From an uncultured Pelagibacteraceae bacterium (GTDB taxonomy: Bacteria > Pseudomonadota > Alphaproteobacteria > Pelagibacterales > Pelagibacteraceae), in the NCBI GenBank assembly GCA_902567685.1, contig CACFNH010000005.1, positions 1 to 61,403 on the forward strand: DNA of 61,403 nt. The letters are read 5' to 3'. The position numbers and the translations under genes were made by a program. The notes below the pieces were generated by a model. The model was given only the letters and a program-made list of their open reading frames with translations, did no database searches and was not told the DNA's origin. Positions 8,635-17,521 of the stretch are shown piece by piece; positions within the stretch are counted from its first letter, which is position 1; each line of letters begins with the position of its first letter.

Positions 8635-9425
8635 TTAACTGTAATAAACATTTTGTTTTTATTTGTAAAAGTGATGCATTTTTTTCTTTCTAAAAAAATA
8701 TTTTGCTTATCTTTTAAAACTATTCCTTTAAGTCCTGCTAATTTACATTGGGTTAAGGTTTTTAATCCTACTGTAGGTAAATCAATTCTAAGATCTTGTT
8801 TTTTCTTTGGAAATTTAACTAAAACACCTTTATTTCTAAATTTTTTACTTTTGCATCGCTTAAGCATTTTTTGAGTGCCACCCTTTCCTTCGATAGCAAC
8901 GACTTTTTTGTTTCTAACTACTACTCCTTGACTAAAAGTATATTTACCTAATCTATTTAATGTTTTAATAGCTTTATTAATATCAGCTTTATCTTCTTTG
9001 TTAGGTTTTGTTCTGGAATAGTTTCCTTTTTTTAAAGTTAACTCAGGATTAAAAGTTAACGAACTAACTGTTCTAATTTTTTCTTGGCTTAGTATTTTTA
9101 TGATTTCTTTTAATATAGCGGCATCACCCAGCTTAGAACTTTTTATAATTCTTGGAATATAATAAATCCCTTTAAGATCTAATCTTAGTTTAGAAAAATT
9201 TGGTTTTTCAACTCTTCCTGCAAAAAGAACTTTTTTACATTTATTTTCTTTTAATATTTTAATAATTTTACCAAATTGTCCTACGGAAACACTGTGTGAA
9301 TGTTTGTCTTTTCTAAAAGTTCTTCTTTTAGTTAAGTCAATAATTAAATATCTAGCTTTTCTTCTTTTTACTTTTTTTAGAATTTCCTTTGGAAAATTTG
9401 TTTTTCCAAATATTAAACCAATCAT
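8631..9425 (-). CDS. lpxI: UDP-2,3-diacylglucosamine diphosphatase LpxI
   Basis: Hydrolyses UDP-2,3-diacylglucosamine to lipid X, the alphaproteobacterial replacement for LpxH. The 264-residue protein is of the DUF1009 type, with the N-terminal domain motifs SVGQFGKIIKILKENKCK and LFAGRVEKP, and the C-terminal motifs GVVVRNKKVVAIEGKGGTQ and RIDLPTVGLKT. It lies between lpxA (one-base overlap) and the sugar dehydrogenase, on the same strand as lpxA and lpxB. Confidence 0.92.
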   Translation of the reverse strand: MIGLIFGKTNFPKEILKKVKRRKARYLIIDLTKRRTFRKDKHSHSVSVGQFGKIIKILKENKCKKVLFAGRVEKPNFSKLRLDLKGIYYIPRIIKSSKLGDAAILKEIIKILSQEKIRTVSSLTFNPELTLKKGNYSRTKPNKEDKADINKAIKTLNRLGKYTFSQGVVVRNKKVVAIEGKGGTQKMLKRCKSKKFRNKGVLVKFPKKKQDLRIDLPTVGLKTLTQCKLAGLKGIVLKDKQNIFLERKKCITFTNKNKMFITVK

Positions 9426-10207
9426 TATTTAGACAATGGTGTACAAATAGGTCTTTTTTTATCCTTTTCTATAAAATTTGTGACCTCTTTGACTAATTCG
9501 TTTTCTTTATATTCTCCATTAATTTTACTTAAATTTTCTTGAAGGTTGTTAGAAGAAAATATTTTATCATAAGCGTCGTTTAGCTCCATAATTTTTTTAT
9601 TTTCATACTTTTTTCTTCTAAGACCGATTAAATTAATTCCTTGAAGATAGTTTCTGTTTCCAAAAGAAAGGCCAAATGGAATAACATCTTTTAAAACACC
9701 GGTCATTCCACCAATCATGGCCAGTCTTCCAATTCTTGTAAACTGTTGAACTGCAGAATTTCCTCCTATAACAACTGAATCTTCGATTGTGGCATGTCCG
9801 CCTAATGGAACATTATTTGCAATAACAACATTATTTCCAACTTTACAATCATGAGCAATATGTGCTGAAATCATGAATAGACAATTATTTCCAACAATTG
9901 TTTTGCTTCCGCCTCCAGATGTGCCTGGATTGATAGTCACATATTCTCTAATCATATTATTTTCACCAATTTCAAGACTATTAGATTCTCCTTTATATTT
10001 TAAATCTTGTGGTGCTGTTCCAATACTTGCAAATGGAAATATTTTTGTTCCTTTTCCAACTTTTGTATTACCTTCAATGTGTACATTGGAAATTAATTCC
10101 ACATTTTCAGAAAGTTCAACATTGGGACCTACATAACAAAAGGGTCCAATTTTTACATTTTTAGTAATTTTTGCTTTCTTATCAATTACACTCGAATTAT
10201 GTATCAT
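9425..10207 (-). CDS. lpxA: Acyl-ACP--UDP-N-acetylglucosamine O-acyltransferase
   Basis: First committed step of lipid A synthesis, acylating the 3-hydroxyl of UDP-GlcNAc. I place the start at the ATG at 10207 (MIHNSSVIDKKAKI), which matches the family N-terminus. A TTG 15 bases further upstream is a weaker choice. The 260-residue protein is a left-handed parallel beta-helix built of hexapeptide repeats, with catalytic His in SAHIAHDCKVG and a short helical C-terminus. It overlaps fabZ by 11 bases. Confidence 0.95.
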   Translation of the reverse strand: MIHNSSVIDKKAKITKNVKIGPFCYVGPNVELSENVELISNVHIEGNTKVGKGTKIFPFASIGTAPQDLKYKGESNSLEIGENNMIREYVTINPGTSGGGSKTIVGNNCLFMISAHIAHDCKVGNNVVIANNVPLGGHATIEDSVVIGGNSAVQQFTRIGRLAMIGGMTGVLKDVIPFGLSFGNRNYLQGINLIGLRRKKYENKKIMELNDAYDKIFSSNNLQENLSKINGEYKENELVKEVTNFIEKDKKRPICTPLSK

Positions 10208-10661
10208 TTTTTTTTCTATCAACTATTGTTGCTGACCATTCTGCGTCTGCCATTCTTTTTCCTTCAACTTTAGCAGTACCTTTATATTTCCAGACTCTAC
10301 CGTGAGATCTTATGGCTTCTATTTCCAAATGTAATTCACAATCTGGCAATACAGGATTTCTAAATTTTGCTTTTTCTACACTCATTAAATAAACTAGTTT
10401 ATTCGCATACTCTTTAGGATCTATACCGTGAGCTGTAAGTGCAGCTGCAGCTTGTCCAAAAGCCTCAACAATAAGAACTCCTGGCATAACTGGTTGTCCA
10501 GGAAAATGCCCTTGTACATAAAAACCATCTTTTTTAACATTCATAATTGCTGTAGCAGATTTTAAAGGAACAATTTTAGTTAACTTATCAATTAACAACA
10601 TAGGGGCTCTATGGGGCAATAATCTCTCGATTTCTTTTCTATCTATTGAATCTTTACTCAA
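10197..10661 (-). CDS. fabZ: 3-hydroxyacyl-ACP dehydratase FabZ
   Basis: Dehydrates 3-hydroxyacyl-ACP in fatty-acid elongation and competes with LpxA/LpxD for the same acyl-ACP pool. The 154-residue hot-dog-fold protein carries LLPHRAPMLLID, catalytic His52 in GHFPGQPVMPGVL and Glu66 in EAFGQAAA. It sits between lpxD and lpxA as in most proteobacteria, overlapping lpxD by four bases and lpxA by 11. Confidence 0.96.
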   Translation of the reverse strand: MSKDSIDRKEIERLLPHRAPMLLIDKLTKIVPLKSATAIMNVKKDGFYVQGHFPGQPVMPGVLIVEAFGQAAAALTAHGIDPKEYANKLVYLMSVEKAKFRNPVLPDCELHLEIEAIRSHGRVWKYKGTAKVEGKRMADAEWSATIVDRKKNDT

Positions 10662-11629
10662 AAGTCTTTTCCTTTCTTTAGAAATTCCTTAAGTGGAACT
10701 GCTGGAAAACCCATAACTACTGAATTATCTTCTATGTCTTTAACAACGCCACTTCCTCCTCCAATTTTTACATTATTTCCTATTTTTAAATGACCAGATA
10801 TTCCAGCTTGTCCTCCTATAGAAACATTATCCCCTAAAGTAGAACTTCCTGCAAAGCCTACTTGACCAGCAATCATACAGTTTTTTCCAACTTTTACATT
10901 GTGTGCCATATGTACCTGATTATCTAAAAAAGTATTTTCTCCAATTATAGTGTCATCTACAGAACCTCTATCTATCGTGCAAGAAGCTCCAATTTCAACA
11001 TTATTTTCTAGTATCACTCTACCTATGTGAGGAAATCTGAAATTTTTTCCTTTTAAAGGAATAAATCCAAAACCTTTTAAACCAATTTTTGAACCATCTT
11101 GAATTATCACATCGTCTCCTATAATAGAATTTTTTATCATTACTTGTGACCCTATTACACAATTTTTTCCTATAACAACATCGTGCTCTATTATTGTGTT
11201 GCTTCCAATTGAGGTGTTTTTACCCAATTTGACATTTTTGCCAATTAAAACATTGTTACCAAATTTTACTTTAGAATATTTAGATGTATTAGGCTTAACT
11301 AAAGTTTTATCTAGATAATCAATATCAGCGTCAGGGTAAAATTTTTTTGTTATTTTTGCCAACTCAGATAGTACGTTTTTGACAATAACAGGAGTACAAG
11401 TGTTGGGTAAGTTTTCCTTTAATTTTTCAGTCGTAATACAAAAACCTGCATTAGTTTTAAAGGCAAAATCTTTATAATTTAAAGAATCAAAAAAAGTAAT
11501 ATCATTTTTCGTTGCTTGACTTAATGTTTTAACATTTAATATTTTTGTTTTTTTTTCTTTGTGTTTTCCTTCAAAAAGTTCTTTAAGCATGAACGGTCCT
11601 TTTGACTCAAAGAAATTATTTTTTAACAT
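10658..11629 (-). CDS. lpxD: UDP-3-O-acylglucosamine N-acyltransferase
   Basis: Adds the second 3-hydroxyacyl chain (N-linked) during lipid A synthesis. The 323-residue protein has an N-terminal uridine-binding domain (about 1-100), a long run of hexapeptide repeats, and the catalytic His region VHMAHNVKVGKNCMIAGQ. GSKIGLKGFGFIP and the final GFPAVPLKEFLK are typical of LpxD. It follows the Skp-like gene after 5 bases and overlaps fabZ by four. Confidence 0.96.
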   Translation of the reverse strand: MLKNNFFESKGPFMLKELFEGKHKEKKTKILNVKTLSQATKNDITFFDSLNYKDFAFKTNAGFCITTEKLKENLPNTCTPVIVKNVLSELAKITKKFYPDADIDYLDKTLVKPNTSKYSKVKFGNNVLIGKNVKLGKNTSIGSNTIIEHDVVIGKNCVIGSQVMIKNSIIGDDVIIQDGSKIGLKGFGFIPLKGKNFRFPHIGRVILENNVEIGASCTIDRGSVDDTIIGENTFLDNQVHMAHNVKVGKNCMIAGQVGFAGSSTLGDNVSIGGQAGISGHLKIGNNVKIGGGSGVVKDIEDNSVVMGFPAVPLKEFLKKGKDF

Positions 11630-11634
11630 TTAGA

Positions 11635-12162
11635 TTATTTAAGTTTTATCGATTTAAGTTTTTTATCCAAAAGCTTAATTATTTCTTCTGTGATATCTAA
11701 TTTAATATCTCCCAATAAAATACTTTTTTTATCTAAAACTATTCTAATATTATTTTTTTCCATATATTCTTTCATCAATGGATTTAAATTTTTTAGAAGT
11801 TCAGTTCGTGCTTTACCTCTTAATTTAGCAATATTTTTTAATGAGTTCTGTTTATTTTTTTGGAGCTGAGAAACTTTTTTTCTTAATTCTTCTACTTTTT
11901 TTTGATACTCTTCATTAGTAATCAACTTTTTTTTGGAAATGATGTCTTTCTCTTCTTTTCTTAATTTTTTTTCTTCTTCTGCATGTTTTTTTGACTCAGA
12001 CTCAAATTTAGATTTTAAAAAATCTTGTGCTTGTTTACCAGCCTTACTCTCATTTAAAACTTTGGTAAAATCTATATAATGAGGTGTCTCTGAAAAAGAT
12101 AAATTTGTATTCACTAGATAAATTAGAAATGTAAATGAGACTATTTTAAATAAATTTTTCAC
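11635..12162 (-). CDS. OmpH/Skp-family periplasmic chaperone
   Basis: A 175-residue protein with an N-terminal signal peptide (hydrophobic to about residue 24, ending near LSFS). It then has PHYIDFTKVLNESKAGK, a long charged coiled coil (about 45-125), and a C-terminal strand segment containing IRIVLDKKSILLG. This is the tentacle-and-body layout of Skp, which holds unfolded outer-membrane proteins in the periplasm. It lies three bases after bamA, the insertase those proteins are delivered to. Skp proteins diverge strongly in sequence, so the call rests on layout and position. Confidence 0.8.
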   Translation of the reverse strand: MKNLFKIVSFTFLIYLVNTNLSFSETPHYIDFTKVLNESKAGKQAQDFLKSKFESESKKHAEEEKKLRKEEKDIISKKKLITNEEYQKKVEELRKKVSQLQKNKQNSLKNIAKLRGKARTELLKNLNPLMKEYMEKNNIRIVLDKKSILLGDIKLDITEEIIKLLDKKLKSIKLK

Positions 12163-12165
12163 AAA

Positions 12166-14391
12166 CTAAAAACTCGTTCCAAGGTTAAAAGTAAATGATT
12201 GAGTAACATCTGTATCAGCTTTACTTATATCTTGTGCTAGAATGAAAGAAAGAGGACCAATTGGAGATAACCAGCTAGTAGCAACGCCTACGGAAGATCT
12301 AATTTTACTAGACTCATCTACTGAACTATCATAGTCCACTCCCCAAACATTAGCTAAATCTAAAAAAAGACCAACATCAGTTTTTGAATTTTCTGGAAGT
12401 AAATTAGGTAAATTTGTTTCAAAGTTAACGGCAGCAGCATAATTGCCTCCTACATAATCTGTACCATCTTTTGGTCCAATTTTTCCAGGTTTGAATCCAC
12501 GAATTCTGTTACGAGGAACTCCTATTCTCTTACTAAGTCTAACATCTTCGTTTTGAAGGCCATTTATTGAAGCAAGATATAATTTAAAAGATCCAATAAC
12601 ATCCTCTCCAAATGAATTGTACTTACTAAAAGAATATTTATTACGAATATAAGGGGCATCTGCGTATACAGGTATTGTTTGCCTAAAAGAAGAAAGATGT
12701 CCACTTGTTGGCATATAAACTTTATCTCTTTTGTCAATTCCTATACCGTAATCTAAAGCTAAGTCTGTAAATGTACCAGCTTGTTTTTTTAGAGAGTCAC
12801 TTGCAGTTTCTTGTACTTGTAAATCATCATAGTTTAAGGCTATTGCTGCACTTAGTTTAACGTCTTTATATTGTTCAAAGGATGTATTTATTCCCGTAGA
12901 CATTAGACTGTTTTCATAACCTGAATCTGGTTTATCATTTTGTGTGCTACTAACAAACCAACCTAAAGAATTGCCAGAAAAATTGTAATTTGGATCTGTA
13001 ACACTAAGGCTTCCCTTTAAAGTATCTTGGTCTGCCTCTAAGAATGTTGAAACGTTAAGTCCTCTACCCAGCCAATTGTTTTCCCTAATGTTAAAAGCAA
13101 AAGAACCTCCATTTGTTCCTACTCCTGCTCCAGCGCTTATTTCTCCAGTAGGTTGTTCTTTAACTGAAATATTTATAATCTTAGTATCTTTAGATGATCC
13201 GGGTACAATTTCTCTAGACACATCAGAAAACAAGTTTCTTGCTTTTAGTTTTGCTATAGATTGTTTAAGCTTTAAAAGATTAAAAGGTTCACCTTCATCC
13301 AAAAGCAATTCAGATCTTATAACGGACTCGCGTGTTATAGTATTTCCCTTAATATTTATTTTCTCTACCAATTCCTTGCTTCCTTCAAATATGTTTATTT
13401 TAATTTCAATACTTTCGTCTTCAATAATTTCATTGACCGAGTGTTCAACAAATTGAATGTCTTTGCTTGCGATTAACAAATCTACTTCGTCAAGTAATTT
13501 TTTTATCGTAAAAGGGGAATAGTATTTTCCAACAACTTTTTTAAACTGTTTATTAAGAGAAACAAAATTTGATTTATCTATAGCTTGATCGACATTAGTA
13601 CTAATTTTTTTAATTCTATATCTAGTTCCAGCATCAACATTGTAGGTCAAAGTGGTGCTATTTTCTGAGTCGATTTCAGCGCTGCTGGATAAAACTTGAA
13701 CATCATAATAACCAATCGATTTGTAATAATTTTTTAGAAGTCTTTTATCTAATTCAATATTTCTGCTATTTAAGTAGGTAGTTTTTGTAATAAATTTCCA
13801 AAACTTATGCTCTTGTGAAACAATTATATCTCTTAGCCTTCTATCTCTTACTTTCTTATCTCCTATAAAATTAATTTTAGAAATTTTTGTTTTTTCACCT
13901 TTGTCAATAAAAAAAAGTAAATTAATTCTATTTTTAGTAATTTCCTCTATTTTTGAGTCAACCTTACTAAAATTATAACCTGCAGATAGATAAAGTTTTT
14001 TAATAATTTCAATATCCTCTCTTAAAGTGTTTTTTATAAAAGGACTATTTTTCTTTAAAGCAATAACCTCCAATAATTTTTCAACTCTTTCATTTTTTGG
14101 TTCGCCTTCCACTTTAATAGAATTAATTATTGGATATTCTTTAACAATGATTTTTAAAACACCCTGATTAATTGATAGTTTGATATCATCAAAAAAATTT
14201 GTGCCATAAAGTTTTTTTAAGATCTTACTAAGGTCTTCATCATTATAATCTGCTTTTAATGATATATCTCCATAAACTATTATTGTTTCTTTGCTAACTC
14301 TTTCGTTTCCAACTACTTCAATTTTATTGACTATTTCAGAATAGGAGTAGGTATTAAAAAAAAGCAAAAAAGCAATTATATATTTCTTCAT
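12166..14391 (-). CDS. bamA: Outer membrane protein assembly factor BamA
   Basis: Core of the outer-membrane beta-barrel insertion machine. The 741-residue protein has a signal peptide (about 1-18), five POTRA-like repeats to roughly residue 420 (starting IVNKIEVVGNERVSKETI), and a 16-strand barrel domain. The conserved RIRGFKPG loop motif is present in the barrel, and the protein ends in the aromatic residue F, as outer-membrane barrels do. One base separates it from dxr. In most alphaproteobacteria rseP lies between dxr and bamA, and it is not here. Confidence 0.95.
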   Translation of the reverse strand: MKKYIIAFLLFFNTYSYSEIVNKIEVVGNERVSKETIIVYGDISLKADYNDEDLSKILKKLYGTNFFDDIKLSINQGVLKIIVKEYPIINSIKVEGEPKNERVEKLLEVIALKKNSPFIKNTLREDIEIIKKLYLSAGYNFSKVDSKIEEITKNRINLLFFIDKGEKTKISKINFIGDKKVRDRRLRDIIVSQEHKFWKFITKTTYLNSRNIELDKRLLKNYYKSIGYYDVQVLSSSAEIDSENSTTLTYNVDAGTRYRIKKISTNVDQAIDKSNFVSLNKQFKKVVGKYYSPFTIKKLLDEVDLLIASKDIQFVEHSVNEIIEDESIEIKINIFEGSKELVEKINIKGNTITRESVIRSELLLDEGEPFNLLKLKQSIAKLKARNLFSDVSREIVPGSSKDTKIINISVKEQPTGEISAGAGVGTNGGSFAFNIRENNWLGRGLNVSTFLEADQDTLKGSLSVTDPNYNFSGNSLGWFVSSTQNDKPDSGYENSLMSTGINTSFEQYKDVKLSAAIALNYDDLQVQETASDSLKKQAGTFTDLALDYGIGIDKRDKVYMPTSGHLSSFRQTIPVYADAPYIRNKYSFSKYNSFGEDVIGSFKLYLASINGLQNEDVRLSKRIGVPRNRIRGFKPGKIGPKDGTDYVGGNYAAAVNFETNLPNLLPENSKTDVGLFLDLANVWGVDYDSSVDESSKIRSSVGVATSWLSPIGPLSFILAQDISKADTDVTQSFTFNLGTSF

Positions 14392-14392
14392 T

Positions 14393-15559
14393 TTAATTTT
14401 TATTTCTTTCTACAATTTTCAAAGCAGTCATTCTTGCCCACTGATCAATTATATAAATATTTTTCAAATTAATTGGTTTGTATATAGCATATTTTCTATA
14501 GTTTTTGTCTTTTAAAACCAAAAATAGATACCTCAAAATTGAAGTGAAACTTATTTTTTTTTTCAAAAAATGATCAACTAATATTTCATTAGCCGCATTA
14601 ATAATTATTGGGGTAGAAACATACTTGTTCAATTTGGGTATGAGTTTTATTGCAGAAAATCTTTTTTTATCTGGATCAAAAAATTCCAGATTTTTTATTT
14701 TATCTTTTTTATTGATATAGCTAGTTATATCAATTTTAGAGTCATAAATAGCATTTAATATTGGAATTGTCATATCTGGTTCGTGATACAAAAATTTTGT
14801 TATACCATTTTTTAATTTAACTACAGCATGAACTAATGATTGTGGGTGAATAAGTATTTGATATTTTTTTAAATCAAAAGGAAAGATTTTTTGAGCTTCT
14901 ACTAACTCTAAAATCTTGTTCATTAAAGTTGAAGAATCAACAGATATCTTTTTACCCATGGACCATTTAGGGTGTTTTATAGCATCTGACGGTTTAATAT
15001 TTTTAAATCTATTTTTAGACAAATATAAAAAAGGTCCTCCAGATGCAGTTATATAAATTTTTTCTATTTCATTTTCTTTATGATTTTCTAAAAGTTTCAT
15101 TATAGAAAAATGTTCTGAGTCAATCGGAACAATTTTAGTTTTATTTTTTTTTCCAAGTTTATTTATTATCTGCCAACCACAAATAATCGACTCTTTGTTT
15201 GCTAGAAGTATTTTTTTGCTTATTTTAGTAAAATTAATCGTTGGTTCTAATCCAGCTATTCCAGGTATCGATGCTATTGTTATATCAATTTTTTTCTTTG
15301 AGAATATAATCTGCTTATAGTTATTCAAAATTTTTGTTTTTTTGTTCTTAAATTTTTTTTTTATTTTTAAGAAAATTTTATTATTTGTAACTACAAAGTA
15401 TTTAGGTTTAAATTTTACTATTTGTTTACAAATTTTTTTATAATTCTTGTTGGCTGATAAAAATTCAATATTAAATAAGTTTATCTTTTTTTCAATTATC
15501 TTTAAAGAAGTTGTTCCAATGGAACCAGTCGATCCTAATATTGCAACTCTTTTTTTCAT
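14393..15559 (-). CDS. dxr: 1-deoxy-D-xylulose 5-phosphate reductoisomerase
   Basis: Second step of the MEP isoprenoid pathway, which feeds UppS two genes upstream. The 388-residue protein shows the NADPH-binding ILGSTGSIGTTSLKI, the LLANKES-type motif, PIDSEHFSI, ITASGGPF, HPKWSMGKKISVDSSTLMNK and HPQSLVHAVV. It overlaps cdsA by four bases. Confidence 0.96.
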   Translation of the reverse strand: MKKRVAILGSTGSIGTTSLKIIEKKINLFNIEFLSANKNYKKICKQIVKFKPKYFVVTNNKIFLKIKKKFKNKKTKILNNYKQIIFSKKKIDITIASIPGIAGLEPTINFTKISKKILLANKESIICGWQIINKLGKKNKTKIVPIDSEHFSIMKLLENHKENEIEKIYITASGGPFLYLSKNRFKNIKPSDAIKHPKWSMGKKISVDSSTLMNKILELVEAQKIFPFDLKKYQILIHPQSLVHAVVKLKNGITKFLYHEPDMTIPILNAIYDSKIDITSYINKKDKIKNLEFFDPDKKRFSAIKLIPKLNKYVSTPIIINAANEILVDHFLKKKISFTSILRYLFLVLKDKNYRKYAIYKPINLKNIYIIDQWARMTALKIVERNKN

Positions 15560-16191
15560 TGATAAAAAATTTTAAAAATTAAGTATGTTGATGGAAAAGC
15601 AAATATCATGCCATCTATTCTATCCAATAGACCTCCATGACCTGGTATGATTTTTCCAGTATCTTTAATTTTAGATTTTCTTTTAAAATATGAGACAACA
15701 ATATCTCCTAATTGACTTACTGTTGAAATAACAATCGTAAGTACAAAATTATTTATAGAGAGCTCCTTATCTATGGAAAAATAATTATAAAAAATTGCCA
15801 TAAATATTATTGAAAATAAATACCCGCCAATGACTCCTGCATAAGTTTTCTTGGGACTAATTTTAGTTAATCTTGGGCCTTTAAATATTTTGCCAAAAAT
15901 ATATCCTCCGATATCAGTAAATACACATATAAATAAAATCATAATAAAATATATATAGTCTCCATACATTTCATTCCGAAAATAATAAGCTGAGTAAAAA
16001 GATAGAAGTAAAAAAATTATACCTGGTGTTTTATATACTTTATATTTTGATACTAAATGCCATTCATAAATTGATATTAGTAGACAAATTGAAATAAAAA
16101 AATTAAAGAAATAAGTTCCTTTAATTATAAAAAAAAGAGCTATAGGAATAAGCAATAAAGAGCTTAAAAATCTTTTTTGAAAGTTTGTCAT
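15556..16191 (-). CDS. cdsA: Phosphatidate cytidylyltransferase
   Basis: Makes CDP-diacylglycerol, the precursor of all phospholipids, in the inner membrane. The 211-residue polytopic protein (about six hydrophobic segments) carries the CDS signature SYFKRKSKIKDTGKIIPGHG followed by GLLDRIDG near its end. At 211 residues it is clearly shorter than the usual 260-285, with the loss on the N-terminal membrane side. It overlaps uppS and dxr by four bases each, so the ends are well fixed and no frameshift is apparent. Confidence 0.92.
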   Translation of the reverse strand: MTNFQKRFLSSLLLIPIALFFIIKGTYFFNFFISICLLISIYEWHLVSKYKVYKTPGIIFLLLSFYSAYYFRNEMYGDYIYFIMILFICVFTDIGGYIFGKIFKGPRLTKISPKKTYAGVIGGYLFSIIFMAIFYNYFSIDKELSINNFVLTIVISTVSQLGDIVVSYFKRKSKIKDTGKIIPGHGGLLDRIDGMIFAFPSTYLIFKIFYQ

Positions 16192-16865
16192 ATTTTTCCA
16201 AAGTTTCTCTTAGTCGATCGATAATTCTTAATAATTTTTCTTAAATCACTTCCATTAAAATCAGGCCATAATTTATCAAGAAAGTAAAGTTCTGAATAAG
16301 CTAGTTGCCATAACATAAAATTACTCAAACGTTTTTGCCCACCTGTTCTAATTAAAATATCAGGATCAGGTTGGTTTCTAGTATAAAGACTCTTCCTTAT
16401 TTTAGACTCAGTAACCTTAGAACGATTTTTTTTTAGTTTAATGAAAGCATTCTTTATTTCATTCTTTGAACCGTAGTTAAGAGCTAAATTTACTATTAGT
16501 TTTTTATTTTTAGCCGTTTTTTTAATCGTATCATTTAATATTTTCTTCAAAGATTTTGAAAAAAAGAAAGTATTTCCTAGAATATTTATTTTAATTCCAT
16601 TTTTTGTGACATTTTCAATTTCTTTTTTAAAATAAGATGCAATTAAATTAAATAAAAAATTAATTTCACCTTTTGGTCTTTTCCAATTTTCAGTGGAAAA
16701 AACATAAAATGTAATAATAGGAATTTTTAACTTTAAAGAATCCTGCACCACCTTTTCAACAGTTTTAACTCCTTGAAGATGTCCGTAATTTCTTCCTCTT
16801 TTTTTCTTTTTTCCCCATCTGCCATTACCATCCATGATAAAGGCAATATGGTTGAGTTTGTTCAT
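16188..16865 (-). CDS. uppS: Undecaprenyl diphosphate synthase
   Basis: Extends farnesyl diphosphate with cis-isoprene units to make the lipid carrier for cell-wall and LPS sugars. The 225-residue cis-prenyltransferase has AFIMDGNGRWGKKK with the catalytic Asp at residue 12, YVFSTENWKRP, and the C-terminal IRTGGQKRLSNFMLWQLAYS and LWPDF. It overlaps frr and cdsA by four bases each. Confidence 0.96.
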   Translation of the reverse strand: MNKLNHIAFIMDGNGRWGKKKKRGRNYGHLQGVKTVEKVVQDSLKLKIPIITFYVFSTENWKRPKGEINFLFNLIASYFKKEIENVTKNGIKINILGNTFFFSKSLKKILNDTIKKTAKNKKLIVNLALNYGSKNEIKNAFIKLKKNRSKVTESKIRKSLYTRNQPDPDILIRTGGQKRLSNFMLWQLAYSELYFLDKLWPDFNGSDLRKIIKNYRSTKRNFGKI

Positions 16866-17422
16866 ATTTGAAGTATTTCTTTTTCTTTTTCTTCTAGAAT
16901 TTTTTCAATATTTGAAATGTTGTTATCTGTAATTTTCTGAATATCTTTCTCATATGACTCTTTTTGATCTTCGCTAATTTTTTTATCTTTTAATAATTTT
17001 TTTATATCTTCATTTGCATCTCTTCTTATATTTCTAGTTGCCACTTTACTTTTTTCACCCATACCTTTTAAAACTTTTATTAATTCTTTCCTTCGTTCTT
17101 CTGTAAGATCAGGAATAGCAATTCTTATAATCTGTCCATCAACTTGAGGGTTAACTCCTAATTCTGATTTTTGGATAGCTGAGTCAATTAGTTTCACATT
17201 TGATTGGTCCCACACTTGAATTGATATTAATCTTGCTTCTGGAACATTTATAGTTGCAACTTGATTAATTGGCATTTGCTGTCCATAGACTTCTAGCTTT
17301 ATTGTATCGAGCATTGCTGCATTAGCTCTACCAGTTCTTAGAGTAGAAATATCTTTTTTAAAAGACTGGATAGTTTTGTCCATTTTTAATGAATAATTTT
17401 TTTCACTAAATTCTTGGCTCAT
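16862..17422 (-). CDS. frr: Ribosome recycling factor
   Basis: Splits post-termination ribosomes together with EF-G. The 186-residue protein shows LRTGRANAAMLD, YGQQMPINQVATINVPEAR, IRIAIPDLTEERRKEL and RNIRRDANEDIKK, all conserved RRF segments. A GGAG ribosome-binding site lies in the end of the preceding EF-Ts reading frame. If the tsf frame is restored, only five bases separate the tsf stop (17428-17430) from the frr start. pyrH, normally placed between these two genes, is absent. Confidence 0.97.
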   Translation of the reverse strand: MSQEFSEKNYSLKMDKTIQSFKKDISTLRTGRANAAMLDTIKLEVYGQQMPINQVATINVPEARLISIQVWDQSNVKLIDSAIQKSELGVNPQVDGQIIRIAIPDLTEERRKELIKVLKGMGEKSKVATRNIRRDANEDIKKLLKDKKISEDQKESYEKDIQKITDNNISNIEKILEEKEKEILQI

Positions 17423-17427
17423 AACGA

Positions 17428-17521
17428 TTAAACTCCTTCGCCAACTTTGTATCTTATAAAATCTAATATCTTTAGTTCAGAGTTTATCGAATTTTCTTTC
17501 AGTATATCAAGGACTTTTTTT
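17428..17521 (-). other. Out-of-frame 3' tail of tsf downstream of an A7 run
   Basis: On the coding (minus) strand the tsf frame reads AAG followed by seven A (17521-17515) and then hits TGA at once. If one A is skipped, the frame continues for 28 residues, VLDILKENSINSELK then ILDFIRYKVGEGV, and stops at TAA (17430-17428). That tail matches the conserved EF-Ts C-terminus (FxRFxVGEGI-type ending). The coding-quality tail shows that the intact gene spans 17428-18295 and encodes about 288 residues. The cause may be a sequencing or assembly indel, slippage during expression, or a real mutation. Confidence 0.85.

Noticed and set aside
13076-13456. 126-codon open frame on the plus strand inside bamA
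   Set aside because: It is antisense to a well-supported POTRA/barrel gene, has low-complexity Ser/Ile/Pro content and no ribosome-binding site. Long antisense frames are common opposite AT-rich genes.
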